NCBI RefSeq assembly: GCF_036884655.1
Contig: NC_088340.1
Coordinates: forward strand, 7,213,501-7,277,500
Direction: 5' to 3'
Origin: Musa acuminata AAA Group
Lineage: Eukaryota; Streptophyta; Magnoliopsida; Zingiberales; Musaceae
Length of the DNA stretch: 64,000 nucleotides
Notes under the pieces: model-generated
Databases searched by the model: none
Told to the model about the DNA's origin: nothing
Seen by the model: only the letters and a program-made list of their open reading frames with translations
Made by a program: the position numbers and the translations under genes
Part shown: piece after piece, positions 12,629 to 24,576 of the stretch
How the letters are laid out: each line of letters begins with the position of its first letter
Numbering within the stretch: position 1 is the stretch's first letter

Positions 12629-13238
12629 AATAGTACCTTGGCAGAGTTGGGGAGATTGGAGAGAGGATATTTGCCTTCAAGCCTGAACTCATGCATCACC
12701 CAATTAGTCCTGTCTCCTCTGGGAGCTCTTCCTTTGTAGAACACAAGGGTTTTCTTCATGCCAATAAGGACTCCTTTTCCCCTACATATCTCCTTATCTT
12801 TCCCGGTGGCTTTCCAATAGCCAGCTTCAGTGGCCCTGTTGGTCCTCATGCCAGTTGGATACTTCCTGTCCTTCTGGCAGAAGAAGTACATCTCCTTTCC
12901 TCCCATCTTTGCCTTGCCTAGCACAGAACAACACAACATGCATGCACCAAAATCTTAGAACCGGACAGCAACAAGGAAAGGTACAAGGCATGGAAAGCTT
13001 GAGGAGGAAGAGAAGCATCAGTACTTGGAAGATCCCATGGCTCACACTTGTTCAGATCCACCTCTCCGATAGCTCTTGCTGTGTAGCAGTGGTCGATGAT
13101 CTTCTGCATGACGTAGTGAGTGATGATCTCTTCATCCGTAGGGTGGAATCTGAAGCCAGGGGGCAAGTCCCAGCAGTCATCCACCATGGTTGCGTGCACC
13201 TCGAATAAGGAAGCTTTGGAGATCCCAAGAACAGACAA
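12045..13238 (-). CDS. NAC-domain transcription factor (three exons)
   Basis: Coding exons 13025-13238, 12637-12917 and 12045-12557 on the minus strand give 335 residues. The NAC DNA-binding/dimerisation domain spans about residues 24-175. Subdomain A is [13 protein letters not shown]; then come [26 protein letters not shown], the core [40 protein letters not shown], and subdomain E ([11 protein letters not shown]) from residue 166. The C-terminal half is the variable regulatory region and ends DEPWASFGF. Both introns sit at the positions usual for NAC genes. The start is uncertain: Met1 at 13238 gives a 17-residue leader, while Met18 at 13187 ([11 protein letters not shown]) is more typical. 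The sequence resembles the NAC079/NAC092/NAC100 group, but no miR164 target site is visible in exon 3. The protein is nuclear by family. The nearest relative was judged by eye. Confidence 0.93.
12586..12625. repeat. (GA)n tract inside NAC intron 2
   Basis: Forty bases of GA (CT on the sense strand) fill half of the 79-bp intron at 12558-12636 and provide its polypyrimidine sequence. Confidence 0.95.
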
Positions 13239-13244
13239 TTACGG

Positions 13245-16200
13245 TAGAGAGATGGAGATCCAAGGAGAAGGAAACAAAGGGAAGGTTGCTGTGATGTCGG
13301 GGTCGATGTAACAAAGGAAAAGAAATAGAGAGATGACTAGTCATATCGAAGGATAAGATACGTAACGCTCAAGGCACTTCCAAGAGAAGCTACTAGGGTT
13401 CTTTAATGCCACTGTTATTGGCTTCATTACCCATAATATTCTCTCTACCCACAATATAATACATAGAGTTCGTCCTGGTATTCCTCTCTCCCAAATCCCA
13501 ATCTTTTCATCACCCATCACCTTCATCTTGGATGGTGTAGTTTCCCGGAATCTACTGCTATGTCTGAATCAGTCATCTTGTGAAGGAAACAACCGAGTCA
13601 GAGGTAACTCTGACCCACAGGAACATGCACCTCGACCAGGTTGAGTCAACCTAACACTGGAAGCTTATAGAACATCAAACTGCAGTCCCAGTGGTCTTTG
13701 TTTGAAGTAATTGATGACACAGCAGAAATTTGATTTGGCTTATACTTTTGCTTCTTTTTGGTGCATATGTTTTGCTTTTCAAGTTTGAAGGTGTTTACTT
13801 CAGATCTTGAATTCAGACATCAAATTATTCATGCATTGAAGTACCAAAAAAATTGTTGTAGTCATCTGAAAAGTCACTTGCATGAAGCCAAATATTGTTG
13901 CAGATTGATCTAATCTTTGAAGTGAACTAAACCTTGAAAAGCAATCATGTTGATTCACAAAATATTTCATCAACAGAGTTCCTGTACTACAAAACCCCAA
14001 AGGAAAGGGCAAGAAAAAAGGAATTGCTCATGAAGGGGAAGACACTAATGTCATTGCATGTGATTTGCCATGATGTCAAATTCAACAAATGATTAATTAG
14101 TCAATTGGATTATTGAAATGCATATGGTGGTGGTGAAGACATTTCTTGTGAGAATTATTGCAATGCTTGGCAGGGATCAGCTGATCCAATCTAAACCAAG
14201 ACTTGTTCATCTCTCTTTTCAGCATAAACAACAAAAATATGAAGACAGAAAACAAAAACTTGACCTGACAATTCAAACTCAATTTTTTTTGTTCACATTC
14301 TTACTCATCTGTTGAACACCATATTAACAATAGCAAGTAGGAATTAATATCATTAGCAAAATGTCACAATGTGACAGTAAGAAAGCTCCTACACATCAAT
14401 CTTAATAAGTTAATTATCCTTACATGGTATATCAATCACCCTAAGACAATGAACATTGCACTGTAATTCCCTTCTTGTACTTGGTATTTATTGTATGTTC
14501 CCACAAACTTAAAAGAGACTACATAATACATTCACCACTATATTTTTGCCTCATTTCACTCTTTGTTGATATCATTGCAAAGCTTGAAACCAACCTTTTA
14601 GATTGATAGATATATCATTAATTTCCATCTTTAGCCGTACTTAATATTTATTTACTTAAGTTAACATATATTTTTATATGCCAAAATGTAAAGAGCACCT
14701 TAATTTAATTAATGATTTTAGCATCATAATTAGTCTTTAAGCAATTAACTTATAATGGCTCATAGAGATTAATTATCTTAAAATATGAAATATATATCCA
14801 ACTTGCCTTATTTGAAATGGCATTTAGGGTTAATGCTAATATGTTTCGTAGCTATCAACTAGGATTATATCAATTGCTTCGCACACGAGTCATCGGTGAT
14901 TCGTAGAGCTCCTTAACTCTATGAAAAGTGATGATTGCAGAGTTGCAGTTGCACTAAAATATGAAGCTTCACATGAACACAAATAATGTTGTCATGTCCA
15001 CCAAAACTAAACAAGATTTGGTCCTGTCAGCATCATCCAACTACATCAATCATTTGGGCCCATAAGTTATCCAACATCACAAGCATACATCACCTCAGAC
15101 TCGAAGCTGTCCCATATCTCTCTGTCTCGTGTCATGTAAAAGATCTTATATTCTTCTCCTCTTCTCATTCTATACAAATATATTTATATGTGTATATACA
15201 CAAAGAAGTCTTTTTTTGTTGTCTCTCATTTTGGTGTCATTAAAGTACCTATTTGCTACATTCTTTCCTTCGTTTTGAACACCACAAGTGAAATCATCTA
15301 TAGCTTCTACACTAATCTTAATGGCACATGCTGCAGTGTCCTCACATATTTCATATCGTAATGCTGTCACAAGTATATTCCTTCTCTTCAATCCAATTAC
15401 AACAATGGAAGTATGTCAGACATTATAAGGTGCTTTAACCAAGATATAAACACCTCATGGAACCAATATGAAAGAACCTTATGCTGATGCAGGGAGGGCT
15501 TGGACTGATATGGAACACTCACAATCTTTACAATGGTAATGTTGCAGAGATATGGCTTGAGATGGACAAAGAACAGAAGATGCTGTCCTCACTGACCAAA
15601 GGGAATGTTTGACATGCAATAATACAACCTTTCACAGCATGAAAAATAATGTTGATGCTCTAAATTCTGCAAGCATTGGATGCAGACTCACTGTGAGAAC
15701 AAGCAGCAATACAAAATCCATTTGATCCTTATGCACTCCCAAGAAACACATAGAAGGTAGTCAAATTTGAAATGCCCAGCAAATGTGTATATAGCATGAA
15801 TAAATCATGTGTATAAGAGAAAATAATACGAATATAAAATGCTCAAAAGGAAGAATAGACTGAGAGCATCTGAACCACTATAAGAAAACCAATATGAAGA
15901 TCACCAGAGGTTATGAAAACAGATGTGTGTAAAGGAAGCATTCTGTTAAATATCAAGCATTCATGGTGATGAGTGGGCTCAAGAGGAGTACATTTCTTTT
16001 CAGAACACTGCATTCTCAATCCATCCTTATCAGTGAGATAAGTACTCACCATTGACACATTTGTTTCATAGTGACTTGTGAGATGAACAGGGCTGACTGC
16101 ATGTGAAAATTACACTTAGAGAAGTTGCATCAGATCCTCTAAATGCAGGAAATGCATCAATCATACCATGAGTCAAAATGTTCCTACCAGAGGTCTATGT

Positions 16201-17500
16201 CAAAGTTACAGAGTTAATATCCCAACCTAACTTCATGAAAGAGTCTGTAAAACAAATCTTCTCGAGAGTTTGCAAGAAAACTTCAAACAAAGGGTTCGCA
16301 AGATATATGATACTCATCCAACTAGAAGCTACTCCCATTCATCAATTCTCAGTTTCATGCAACTGTGCAATATCAATTAGCCTTGTGGTATGTACTCTAG
16401 CAATTTTGATGCTTCCTTTTGTGCACAACATTCTAAAGATGAAAGCTCTCAGTGAAATTAATAATCTAAAGGGCTAAAATATTGTACTCACTTATTCTAT
16501 ATTATTTCATGTCACTTGAAATTTCACCTGTGAAATTAATAATCTGGTCCACTCTTAACTCAAAAACAAACGGCCGAAGGTCAACTTTCCTACAACAATT
16601 CCATCTGATCTCCATGTTGGTAGTGAAAACGAATCAACTAGAATTGTTCCAAAACCTAAGAATACTCCATTAACATGTGTTGTCCATCCTAATAAAATCA
16701 GTTGTGAAACATAAAATCAACATCAGCAACCAAGTTAGTCCCTTTCATTTGTTCAGTGCACTTTGGAAATTTGGGTTTCACCAACCCTTGCTCATAAGAG
16801 AAGATGAGTCGGAATCAATATATTCCACATGATATTAATAAAACAACTGTTTAGCATGTATATTTAGCAGCGAAGATAGACATAAAGAAACTGGAGACCG
16901 TTTACATTCAGATATAGCATGAAAATACAAAGGACCATTGTTAAACTATAACCTCCACTCTTGCTCGGATAAACAAAAGCACTCTCACATGAAACGTACA
17001 GCTTATTCTGAATAATATGACTAACAACGAGAGCTTGTAGAGATGGATACTGAGCCACATTAAGGATATAACATAATCTCCATCAGAATTTTCCTACATT
17101 CACACAAGATAGTAAAGGTAAGACAATTGGAAGGAAGAAGTTAAAAAAAGAATAAAAATATCAGATGTCTTCTTATAATGAATATTAAAGGACAACTCTA
17201 CTAGAGAGAATGGACAACATAAAAGACAAATAAGTAACCAATGGTCCAATTCTTGAGGCAAAAAAGGATCAATAAGCTTACCATGTTTGATTTAAACTTC
17301 TCATTTACAATTTGACAATAGGCAAGAAATTCTAGGGAACTTGGAGAGGGAACAGGATTTCAGAAGAGACAAAGAGGTTATAAACAACAGCTCAACATCC
17401 TGAAGACAAAGGGAAATATGTAATATACAAGAGCTCAATTTCTTAAAGCTAAAGGAAATGGAAATATGAGCATAAGATTACTATGTTTGCCTTGATCCGT
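13245..17500. other. Long intergenic region between NAC and EUL lectin genes
   Basis: The left 500 bp is the NAC promoter side. The remainder is AT-rich with scattered open frames of 60-99 codons that lack domains. It may contain the terminal exon and 3'UTR of the lectin gene, whose third exon ends at a strong donor site. A degenerate direct repeat of about 200 bp lies at 17.1-17.5 kb: AAGCTTACCATGTTTGATT near 17275 corresponds to AAGATTACTATGTTTGCCT near 17475. Confidence 0.5.
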
Positions 17501-17507
17501 TTCTTAT

Positions 17508-19515
17508 TTACAATTTATCAAAAAGTACCAGAAGAATTTTCAGAAACTTACAGTGAGGAACAATCTTCCACCTCTGATTATCTCCCTTCAGCCACTCCCA
17601 AAGCACAAGAATCGTTCCATCTCTCACCCCTCCATGGTTCTTGTCCCCATGGAAGGCATCAAAGTTCAAGCGGATGTTATTTACCATCCTTATGCATCGG
17701 AAGCCATCACCCAAGTCCTTGCTCTCAGACCACAGGACAGACTCATCTAGATAGTCTGGATTATAGCGGATCAACCTAACCTGCATATTTTTTTAAAAAA
17801 AATTATGAATAAGACAGGGATCGAACAAGAACAAGATAAGCAAGAGGGGCATAGATTTAACGGTAATTGATAAAAATGTTCATTTGAAGCAGAAAAATAA
17901 TGCCTGATTTAATAAGACAGTAATTATAGATTGAATCTAACCATGTTATGAGTGGCAGTTGGCCAAATACCCATTCGAACTAGAAAGAAAAAGGCTGATT
18001 CTATAAGACAGTAATTATAGATTGAATCCATCTACGTCTGGAATTCTCGCATGTGCCACTAAATTTAAAAAGTCCAGAATCAGACAAGAACAAGAGCAGC
18101 AAGGGGCAAGCATGAAGTTACTCAACAGTAATTGATAAAATAGCCATTTGAAATAAAAAGTGAATGTGTGATTCAACAAGACAATAATAATACACTGAAA
18201 CCATCTAATTTTTCACTAATATGTCAGGAATTCTCACATATTTCACTAATTTTTCAAAACAAAAATAATAGATCAGTTAAAAGATTTTCAAATTGAGGCA
18301 CACCATGATAAGAAACAATTTATATACCATGCCAACATCCAGCATGTCCATCACTAAAATCCAAATTGAACAATAATTAACAGGCAAGCATGATGAAAAA
18401 GAGAAAAAAATTGGATGACTCGGGAAAATTCATCAAATCAACAACATTCAATTCTGTATAGATGAAGCTGAACTTACAGGATGAGTTGCACCAAAAGAGT
18501 GCTTCAGAGCTTCACCAGTAACCTTGTTAATCAGAGCAAAGCTTGGGAAACCCTCCTCATCCTTCACCTTGGTGCTGTACCTCATGTCCCTGATCCAGTG
18601 CTGCCAACACCAAAAGAAACTGGTGAAAAGGAGAAAAAGAATAACCCTGGTAGACCCCCAAACCAGCAACTTAGTTAAAATCGTGAGCGCAAAGAATTCA
18701 GAACTTGCATAGTAGAAGAATATAAGATATAGGAAGATTTATAGGCAACTACCCACAATAAAAATCTCAACTTTTTTACACCAGAAAAAGAGAACCAACA
18801 AAAAACCGCAAAATCAGACACAACAACAGGAGGACAAAAGAAAGAAAGAAAAACAAAGAACTAAAACTGAAAGATCCAATTTTTAGAGGTAAACATAGCA
18901 TCTTTAAGCAAATTTACTTGCCTGGTACGGGTCTGTGGGATCGTTGCGCGCGAGGATCACCTTCCCATCACGAATGGACAGAGAGAAGTTATTCTCTGCC
19001 TTGGTGTAGATCCTGACGGTCGGCTGCCCATGCCCCGGCGGAGGCGGCGCCGCTGCCTCTCCTTCCCATCTCTCGTGGCTCACGTGGTGGACCCCGGGGA
19101 AGTGCGGAAGGAAGTGGTGGTGCTGATGGTGCTGATGGCCGTAGCCACCGTCATGATGGTCCCCGGGACCGGGAGCGGGAGGGTAGGTGGGCGGAGGAGA
19201 GGGGCCGTGGTGGTGATGGCTGCCGCCGTAGCTCCCCTCGCCGTGGTAGCCAGGCGGGGGAGGGTAGACGGGCGGCGGCGGGCCGTAGCCGGGCCCGCCC
19301 TCGTGCGACACGTGCTGGACGGCCGGCGGACCGTATCCGGGCCCGCCCTCGTGGGACACGTGCTGGACGGCCGGCGGGTAGGCTGGGCCTCCATAGTACG
19401 GCGGCGTGGGAAGCGGTGGCTGGTAGCCCGGCGGAGGGTAGCGATGCCGCTCGTCCTCCTCCTCTTGGCCGTGGTGGTGGTGTTGGTGGCCGCCGTGATG
19501 ACCAAAGGGGTTCAT
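17508..19515 (-). CDS. EULS3: EULS3-type ricin B-like (Euonymus-related) lectin
   Basis: Minus-strand exons are 18922-19515, 18478-18600 and 17508-17780, the last in read-through form (329 aa). Residues 1-164 are a His/Pro/Gly/Tyr-rich tail with two perfect-frame 16-residue repeats containing VQHVSHEGGPGYGPP and a third partial VHHVSHE. The EUL carbohydrate-binding domain starts at about residue 165 (PTVRIYTKAENNFSLSIRDG). It continues HWIRDMRYSTKVKDEEGFPS, FALINKVTGEALKHSFG, YNPDYLDESVLW, FRCIRMVNNIRLNFDAFHGD and NQRWKIVPHC. Family members are nucleocytoplasmic lectins linked to abiotic stress and guard-cell responses. Intron 1 (18601-18921) begins GCAAGT, so it is a GC-AG intron. The third exon meets a consensus GTAAGT at 17551, directly after the codons for VPH. 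The true C-terminus may therefore come from a further exon, and the 16 residues after VPH may be intronic. Confidence 0.9.
17806..18270. repeat. Degenerate duplicated segment within lectin intron 2
   Basis: Intron 2 (17781-18477) contains repeated blocks. AGACAGTAATTATAGATTGAATC occurs near 17920 and again near 18007. A longer pattern (ACAAGAACAAGA ... GTAATTGATAAAA ... CATTTGAA) occurs near 17830 and 18085. TCTGGAATTCTCGCAT near 18036 matches TCAGGAATTCTCACAT near 18225. It is non-coding. Confidence 0.65.
19283..19378 (-). repeat. 48-bp in-frame tandem repeat in the lectin N-terminal tail
   Basis: Units 19283-19330 and 19331-19378 are almost identical. Each encodes 16 residues containing the VQHVSHEGG core, so unit number can change without a frameshift. 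Confidence 0.95.
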
Positions 19516-19744
19516 GGTCTCGGGTGTTCTCTTCTTTCTCAGGCTTATCGACGTTATAAAGACGCCTCGTGGCACAAAGTACCGAACGAAACATATCTTT
19601 TCTTCGACTGACTGAATCACCCCGAAACTCTTCAGGGTTGACGCGGTACCGGAGCCCACCCATTGGGTCTGAGGGCCGAGATCACCCATTAAAAATATCG
19701 AGGCCGAGTCAGCCATGCTTCTGAATTCCGCGCAACACATTATA

Positions 19745-20890
19745 TTTAGTCCCTTTTACTTGGCTACTAAGCATCAACCAATATCTTTTTTATGTTCAAT
19801 ATTTATTGCAAGTAAATCTCCATAGAAAGTTATGAAGATTTGCCCCAAAAATATCCATTTCAATTTCACCCTTTTATCTTACTAAATAAAATTACTATCA
19901 AATATAATATATATATATATATATATTTATATATTTACATGTCAATCTAGTCAATATCTTCACAAGCCTTAGTGATTAAATAATCAATATTATTACGAGC
20001 TAAATTAATTTAATTTAATTTAAATAAAAAATATATTATTGGAATGAATTAAGAGTGAGATGGATTGGGTGTTCTAATTTTACATTCATTTTTTGGGATA
20101 AAATATTGTTTTCTTGGTCTCTAAAACTTAGTTGGTCACCCACTTCTACTTAGCTGTTAAGTATCAATCGGTACATCTCGTAATTCCTCCAATAAATGCC
20201 ACAATCATTAAATTATTAATTCAATCATCCAATTAAAAAAACAAAGAAATAAAATGCTATTAAAATGAATGCATATGAAATTTAGTGAAATCATCACATT
20301 GTTCTTTAATGTGAAATCACCAGTGATTAGCACATTTTATCAACTCTGAGTAAATGCCCACACTGCAAAGTCATGTGATAATAACAAATAATAATAATTT
20401 TATAGACATGATTTTTGATTGGTCAAAGTGGTATCTTATAGGAGATTGTTTTTTTCTAGGGATAATAATGTCCACCACTTAATTTGAGTGGTCATCATGC
20501 AATGAAAACATCTCTCTTTCATAGACAGAGAGAGATCCAACAGCTCATCATACTTTAATAATGTGTTGCAGGACATAACTTGATTTTTTTTTTGACTTGC
20601 TCTCCCTTGTTTATGTGGCACATCTCACACATGTCAAAAGGAGGGGGATAAAAAAAAAAGAGAATTGAAGAACAAAAATTATAGAAAATAAAATTTGTGT
20701 TCAACTGTAATAGTAATTTTAAATACAAAGAGAATAGTTTTAATGTATTACATAAAGATGAACAATGATAGGATATTTCCTAAAAATTATTCCATTTCTC
20801 ATATTTCCCACTTTATCTTTTTTTTTAATAGTATCTTAAATTTTGATTACATCTAACTTATTCTTCAAAATTTTGTTTACTTATTGATAA
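19745..20890. other. AT-rich intergenic DNA
   Basis: Promoter side of the lectin gene followed by AT-rich sequence with a short TA tract near 19908-19930. No gene seen. Confidence 0.55.
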
Positions 20891-20894
20891 GGTA

Positions 20895-21540
20895 TATTTT
20901 GGGTCCAAGACACGCCAAGTCAAAATCCGTACTAAGGCGTTGTTTGATACGTCCATCATGCTAACTCGAGAATCAGCAGGGGGAGTACCCCCACTTGCCA
21001 ACCCGAGAATCAGCAAGGGGAGCATCACCACACACCAAGTCAGACTTCGTATCGAGGCACTGTTTGATATGATCGTCCCGGAAGCTCAGGACAGGTTGAC
21101 ACTGTTGGGTACAACCATCACACCAACCTGTGTACCATCACACCAACCTATGTACCATCACGCCAACTCGTATATGACCGACCCCGGTACAGTAGTATAA
21201 AGACTTATGGTCGGCATCTAACTCAGGGGAAAAAAAATAATTCAACTCACCACTGACTTGCTCGTCGAAGGGGCCAAAGTCAGGAAAAGTGGCCACCCAA
21301 CGAATATCATTTTTGCAGAAAAACAACCACCCTCGACTCACGAGCGCCCCAACCTTGGAAGTCATCGACCGACGTCTCTACGACGAGCCATCAACCAGCA
21401 CCTGGACCGAGAAACGCTGATCAACACCCCGTCGCGAGAGCCCGATCGACCTCGGCATCCAGTTCAACCGACAGAAGACTCCCGATATCGACCCGTGGAC
21501 CAGGCCGTGTTGACTCATCAGTCACGACACATTTGTTCAC
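20895..21540 (+). mobile_element. Ty3/gypsy-type LTR fragment
   Basis: A GC-richer island in AT-rich DNA has the style of plant gypsy LTRs. It has a promoter-like GTATAAAGAC at about 21195-21205, then an R/U5-like stretch ACTGACTTGCTCGTCGAAGGGGCC near 21253, and further C-rich sequence. Upstream are small internal repeats: two versions of CGAGAATCAGCA(A/G)GGGGAG, two of a CCAAGTCA...TCCGTA/TTCGTA block, and three ~18-bp units from 21113. No internal gag-pol domain is present, so it is a solo or truncated LTR. Family assignment is by resemblance only. Confidence 0.5.
21113..21166 (+). repeat. Three tandem ~18-bp units inside the LTR fragment
   Basis: ACCATCACACCAACCTGT, ACCATCACACCAACCTAT and ACCATCACGCCAACTCGT follow one another (the first two separated by the unit junction GT). 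They differ by one to four bases. Confidence 0.85.
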
Positions 21541-21544
21541 CAAC

Positions 21545-22480
21545 ACTTATCATGATATTTTTGATCTATTATGTATTACAATATTTTTGGTTTGTTATAT
21601 TATTTTAGTCATCACAATAAAAAGACTTTAAAACTTATTTAAATATTTTATAAATGATCTAAATAGACACCTAACTTCAATTAAGCTTAAAAAAAATATA
21701 ATATTATAATGATTTATAAGATAATCAAAGAGATACGATATGATGCTGTTTATACTATTTTTAAATTATATTTATAACATTTTTAATATATCAATAAGAT
21801 ACCATAAATGTTATTTAAAAAATACTATAAACAAACTCAATGAAAATACTCTATAGTTGAAAACTGATAAAAAATGGATGAAAAATTTTAACAAGAAAAT
21901 TTTCAAGAGATATTTTATTTTTTAAATTAGAAGTATTATTTTAAAAAAATAAAAGAGGATGCATAATTAAAAAAAAAACTAAAATATAGGTTTTTTTTTT
22001 TAGGAAAACCCCCAACAGTGATAATGTGAATAGAAAGAGAAGATGGAATAATAGTTGAGAATAAATTATGCTCGTAATATTTTGATGAATAAATTATGTA
22101 TTATTATGGTGGATTATAATAAGAAGATAACGAATTTTTTTATTTATTGGGGAAATATGAGGCAATATTTTTGGGTTTCTGATATATGCGAAGCATAATG
22201 CCGTCCTCAATTCATATACTCCATTGCTGTCATCTTCATGGCAGCAAACAGCTTGAGAGCGAACATTTATTGGTCAGAGAATGTGGGTCCTCTCGAATGA
22301 TTTCCAGATGAGGTCATAAGATACGCTTCTTAGCCTGACTTAACAGTCGAGCAACACCATCCAGGTGTCACCGATTCTTGACCACAGAAGCGAACGAGGG
22401 AGGAAATTGTTGCTATTCTATTTAGTGCAGGGAACAATTTTAGCTAATCATTGTTTGGTCACTTGACGTGGGGCCCGCTT
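21545..22480. other. AT-rich intergenic DNA, then MAF1 upstream region
   Basis: No coding signal. The last 250 bp becomes less AT-rich and is the likely MAF1 promoter; no clear TATA box was found. Confidence 0.5.
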
Positions 22481-22499
22481 CAGTGCTGAATTTAATATG

Positions 22500-22672
22500 G
22501 ACTTCTACCGTGTATCCCGTTTACAAGTTTCACGGCCGACACCGCCCTCTTCGAATCACCATCCCTTGCCCACACCAGCATTAGAGAGGGTTGTTGGGTG
22601 TGTTCGATATCCTTTTGTGAAGGTCGTCGATCTCCTGCCCACAAAAGGCATCTCGTCTGCGATTGTCGGCAG
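22500..22672 (+). other. Probable 5'UTR exon of MAF1
   Basis: A GC-richer stretch ends at the donor CGGCAG/GTACGC at 22672. A pyrimidine-rich acceptor (TTCCTTTCAG) ends at 23605, giving a 933-bp leader intron and a second leader segment 23606-23679 before the ATG. Open frames here are short and do not join MAF1. The transcription start is not defined. Confidence 0.6.
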
Positions 22673-23679
22673 GTACGCGTGCCTCGATCTCTTTTCTTGC
22701 AGCTCCTTTCCTCGATCGAGGGTCTCAATTCCTATTCTTTTGGTCTAATTTTGTCGAACCTGGAAAAAAAGGTCCGAGTTAGGGTTTCTTTGTTTTATGT
22801 TTCGTGATGCGATGGCTCTTTGAACTTGTGGTTGTCGAAGGTTATGTCAGTGATGTTCTTTATTTTTCTTTGGAGGGAATGGGGTTTCCCTGTTGGATCA
22901 TCAATAAAGCAGTCGATCTTATCTCATTTTCTGCGGGAAAGTTTCGCCGCAAATGTGGTGCATATTTTTCGTGCTATACTGCTGCTTTTTCTGTTCAATT
23001 TGAAACACGACGTGTTTAGTTTAGTCGTCATTCTTCGTCGTCCATGGTAAGTTTTTCCTTAACCAAAAGAACTACTGTTATCAAATAGTTACAAATTTTA
23101 GATGCAGACAATCTTAAGCTGAATGGATCGCCACAAAATTTCAAGACAGAAGAAAGCTTTCTGCGAATTCGTTACTTTTATCTCTTCATATTGTTTTTCT
23201 TTCTCAAGAACTTTGCACCTCTAAAGCTTTTGCATAACATTTTCCTTGATTGTATTGATTTTTGGTATGTGATTAGACTTTTATACTTTATTGAAACGTA
23301 TAGGAATATTTATTATTATCAATTTTAACAGAATTTCTTGGAGAATACTTGGTTATTTTACTTCTTGCTCAGTGGTTCTTGTGGCATATGCGAGTCATCA
23401 AACGTGCCATAGTTATCTTTCTTTGTTTCTTTCGTATATGTCATAACCTGGGTTCTTGGAAGCTTCGTGTGCAGTCAAAATAATTAATAAGCTCCATGCA
23501 TGTTGAACAGGAAACGTCTTTTCTACTCTTTCTAAAGGATTTTGTCAGATGCTGTAGTTCCTAACCATCATAGTGTTAGTGACCTTTTCATTTTCTTCCT
23601 TTCAGGACAAAGAGCATTTTGCTTCAGTGACAAAGCAATCAGGCCTCCTGGTTCTGTGTGCTTTAAAAGTGTTGCCAAG

Positions 23680-24526
23680 ATGAAATTTTTGGAATATACT
23701 CCTTTGGACAGGTGCTTCCTGAATTTCTATGGAATTACTTAGAAATATTGGTAACTGCATATAATGATACTACATAAAAGACTTACTTTTTTTTTTCTTA
23801 TAAATTTTGATGCTTAATAGATATTGTTTTTGTTCAGCATAAATCTTTTCCTTAATCATCTGAGCCTTGGAGAGAGCACTATAAATGGAAATCTTGAAGC
23901 CTTTTCATGTAAGTTTAATATGTGATTTACTTGCTTGACTGTTGATATTGTTTGGAGAAAATGAAGTTCGATGTCTCTTTCCTTGTATCATTCAGGCAAG
24001 CAAACTGGGACAGATAGAAAACTCTCTTTCAGCTTAGAACAAGAGGTAATCTTTGTTGAGAAGTTCTTTCAATTAACTATTAAGGATTGATGATGACATG
24101 ATACATTCCAATGTAGGAGTCAAGTTTTTTAAGAGATTGATGATGACATGCTAAATGATTCAATTCTTCTAGATTAGATCTTGTGTTGAAAACATTGTAT
24201 TGTCAATTTTTCCGTATCATCCTTTACATTGTACTGAATCAATCTGATACTAGAAGCACCACAATAACTTGTACTAATATATATTGTGAAATCTTCTCTA
24301 TCCCCGACCCTTTGAGTGAGACAAGGAGAGTTCTTTGTACTTCACAAGTTTTAACTTGAGTATCCCACATCACTTTACACCATTGTTGTTTAGGAATATG
24401 AAGCATCGTAAATTTTTTTTGGCATTTATGGAATCCACTATCTTCGGTATGATCTTATTCTTCTTTTGAACTTATATTATCTTCTTCTTCTTATTTTAAT
24501 TTTCAATTTTTTATTTTTTAATCTTT

Positions 24527-24576
<50 letters not shown>

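Noticed and set aside
19030..19611. 193-codon plus-strand open frame opposite the lectin gene
   Set aside because: It is the antisense shadow of GC-rich exon 1 and is rich in Arg/Val/Gly because of the codon bias opposite. It shows no domain.
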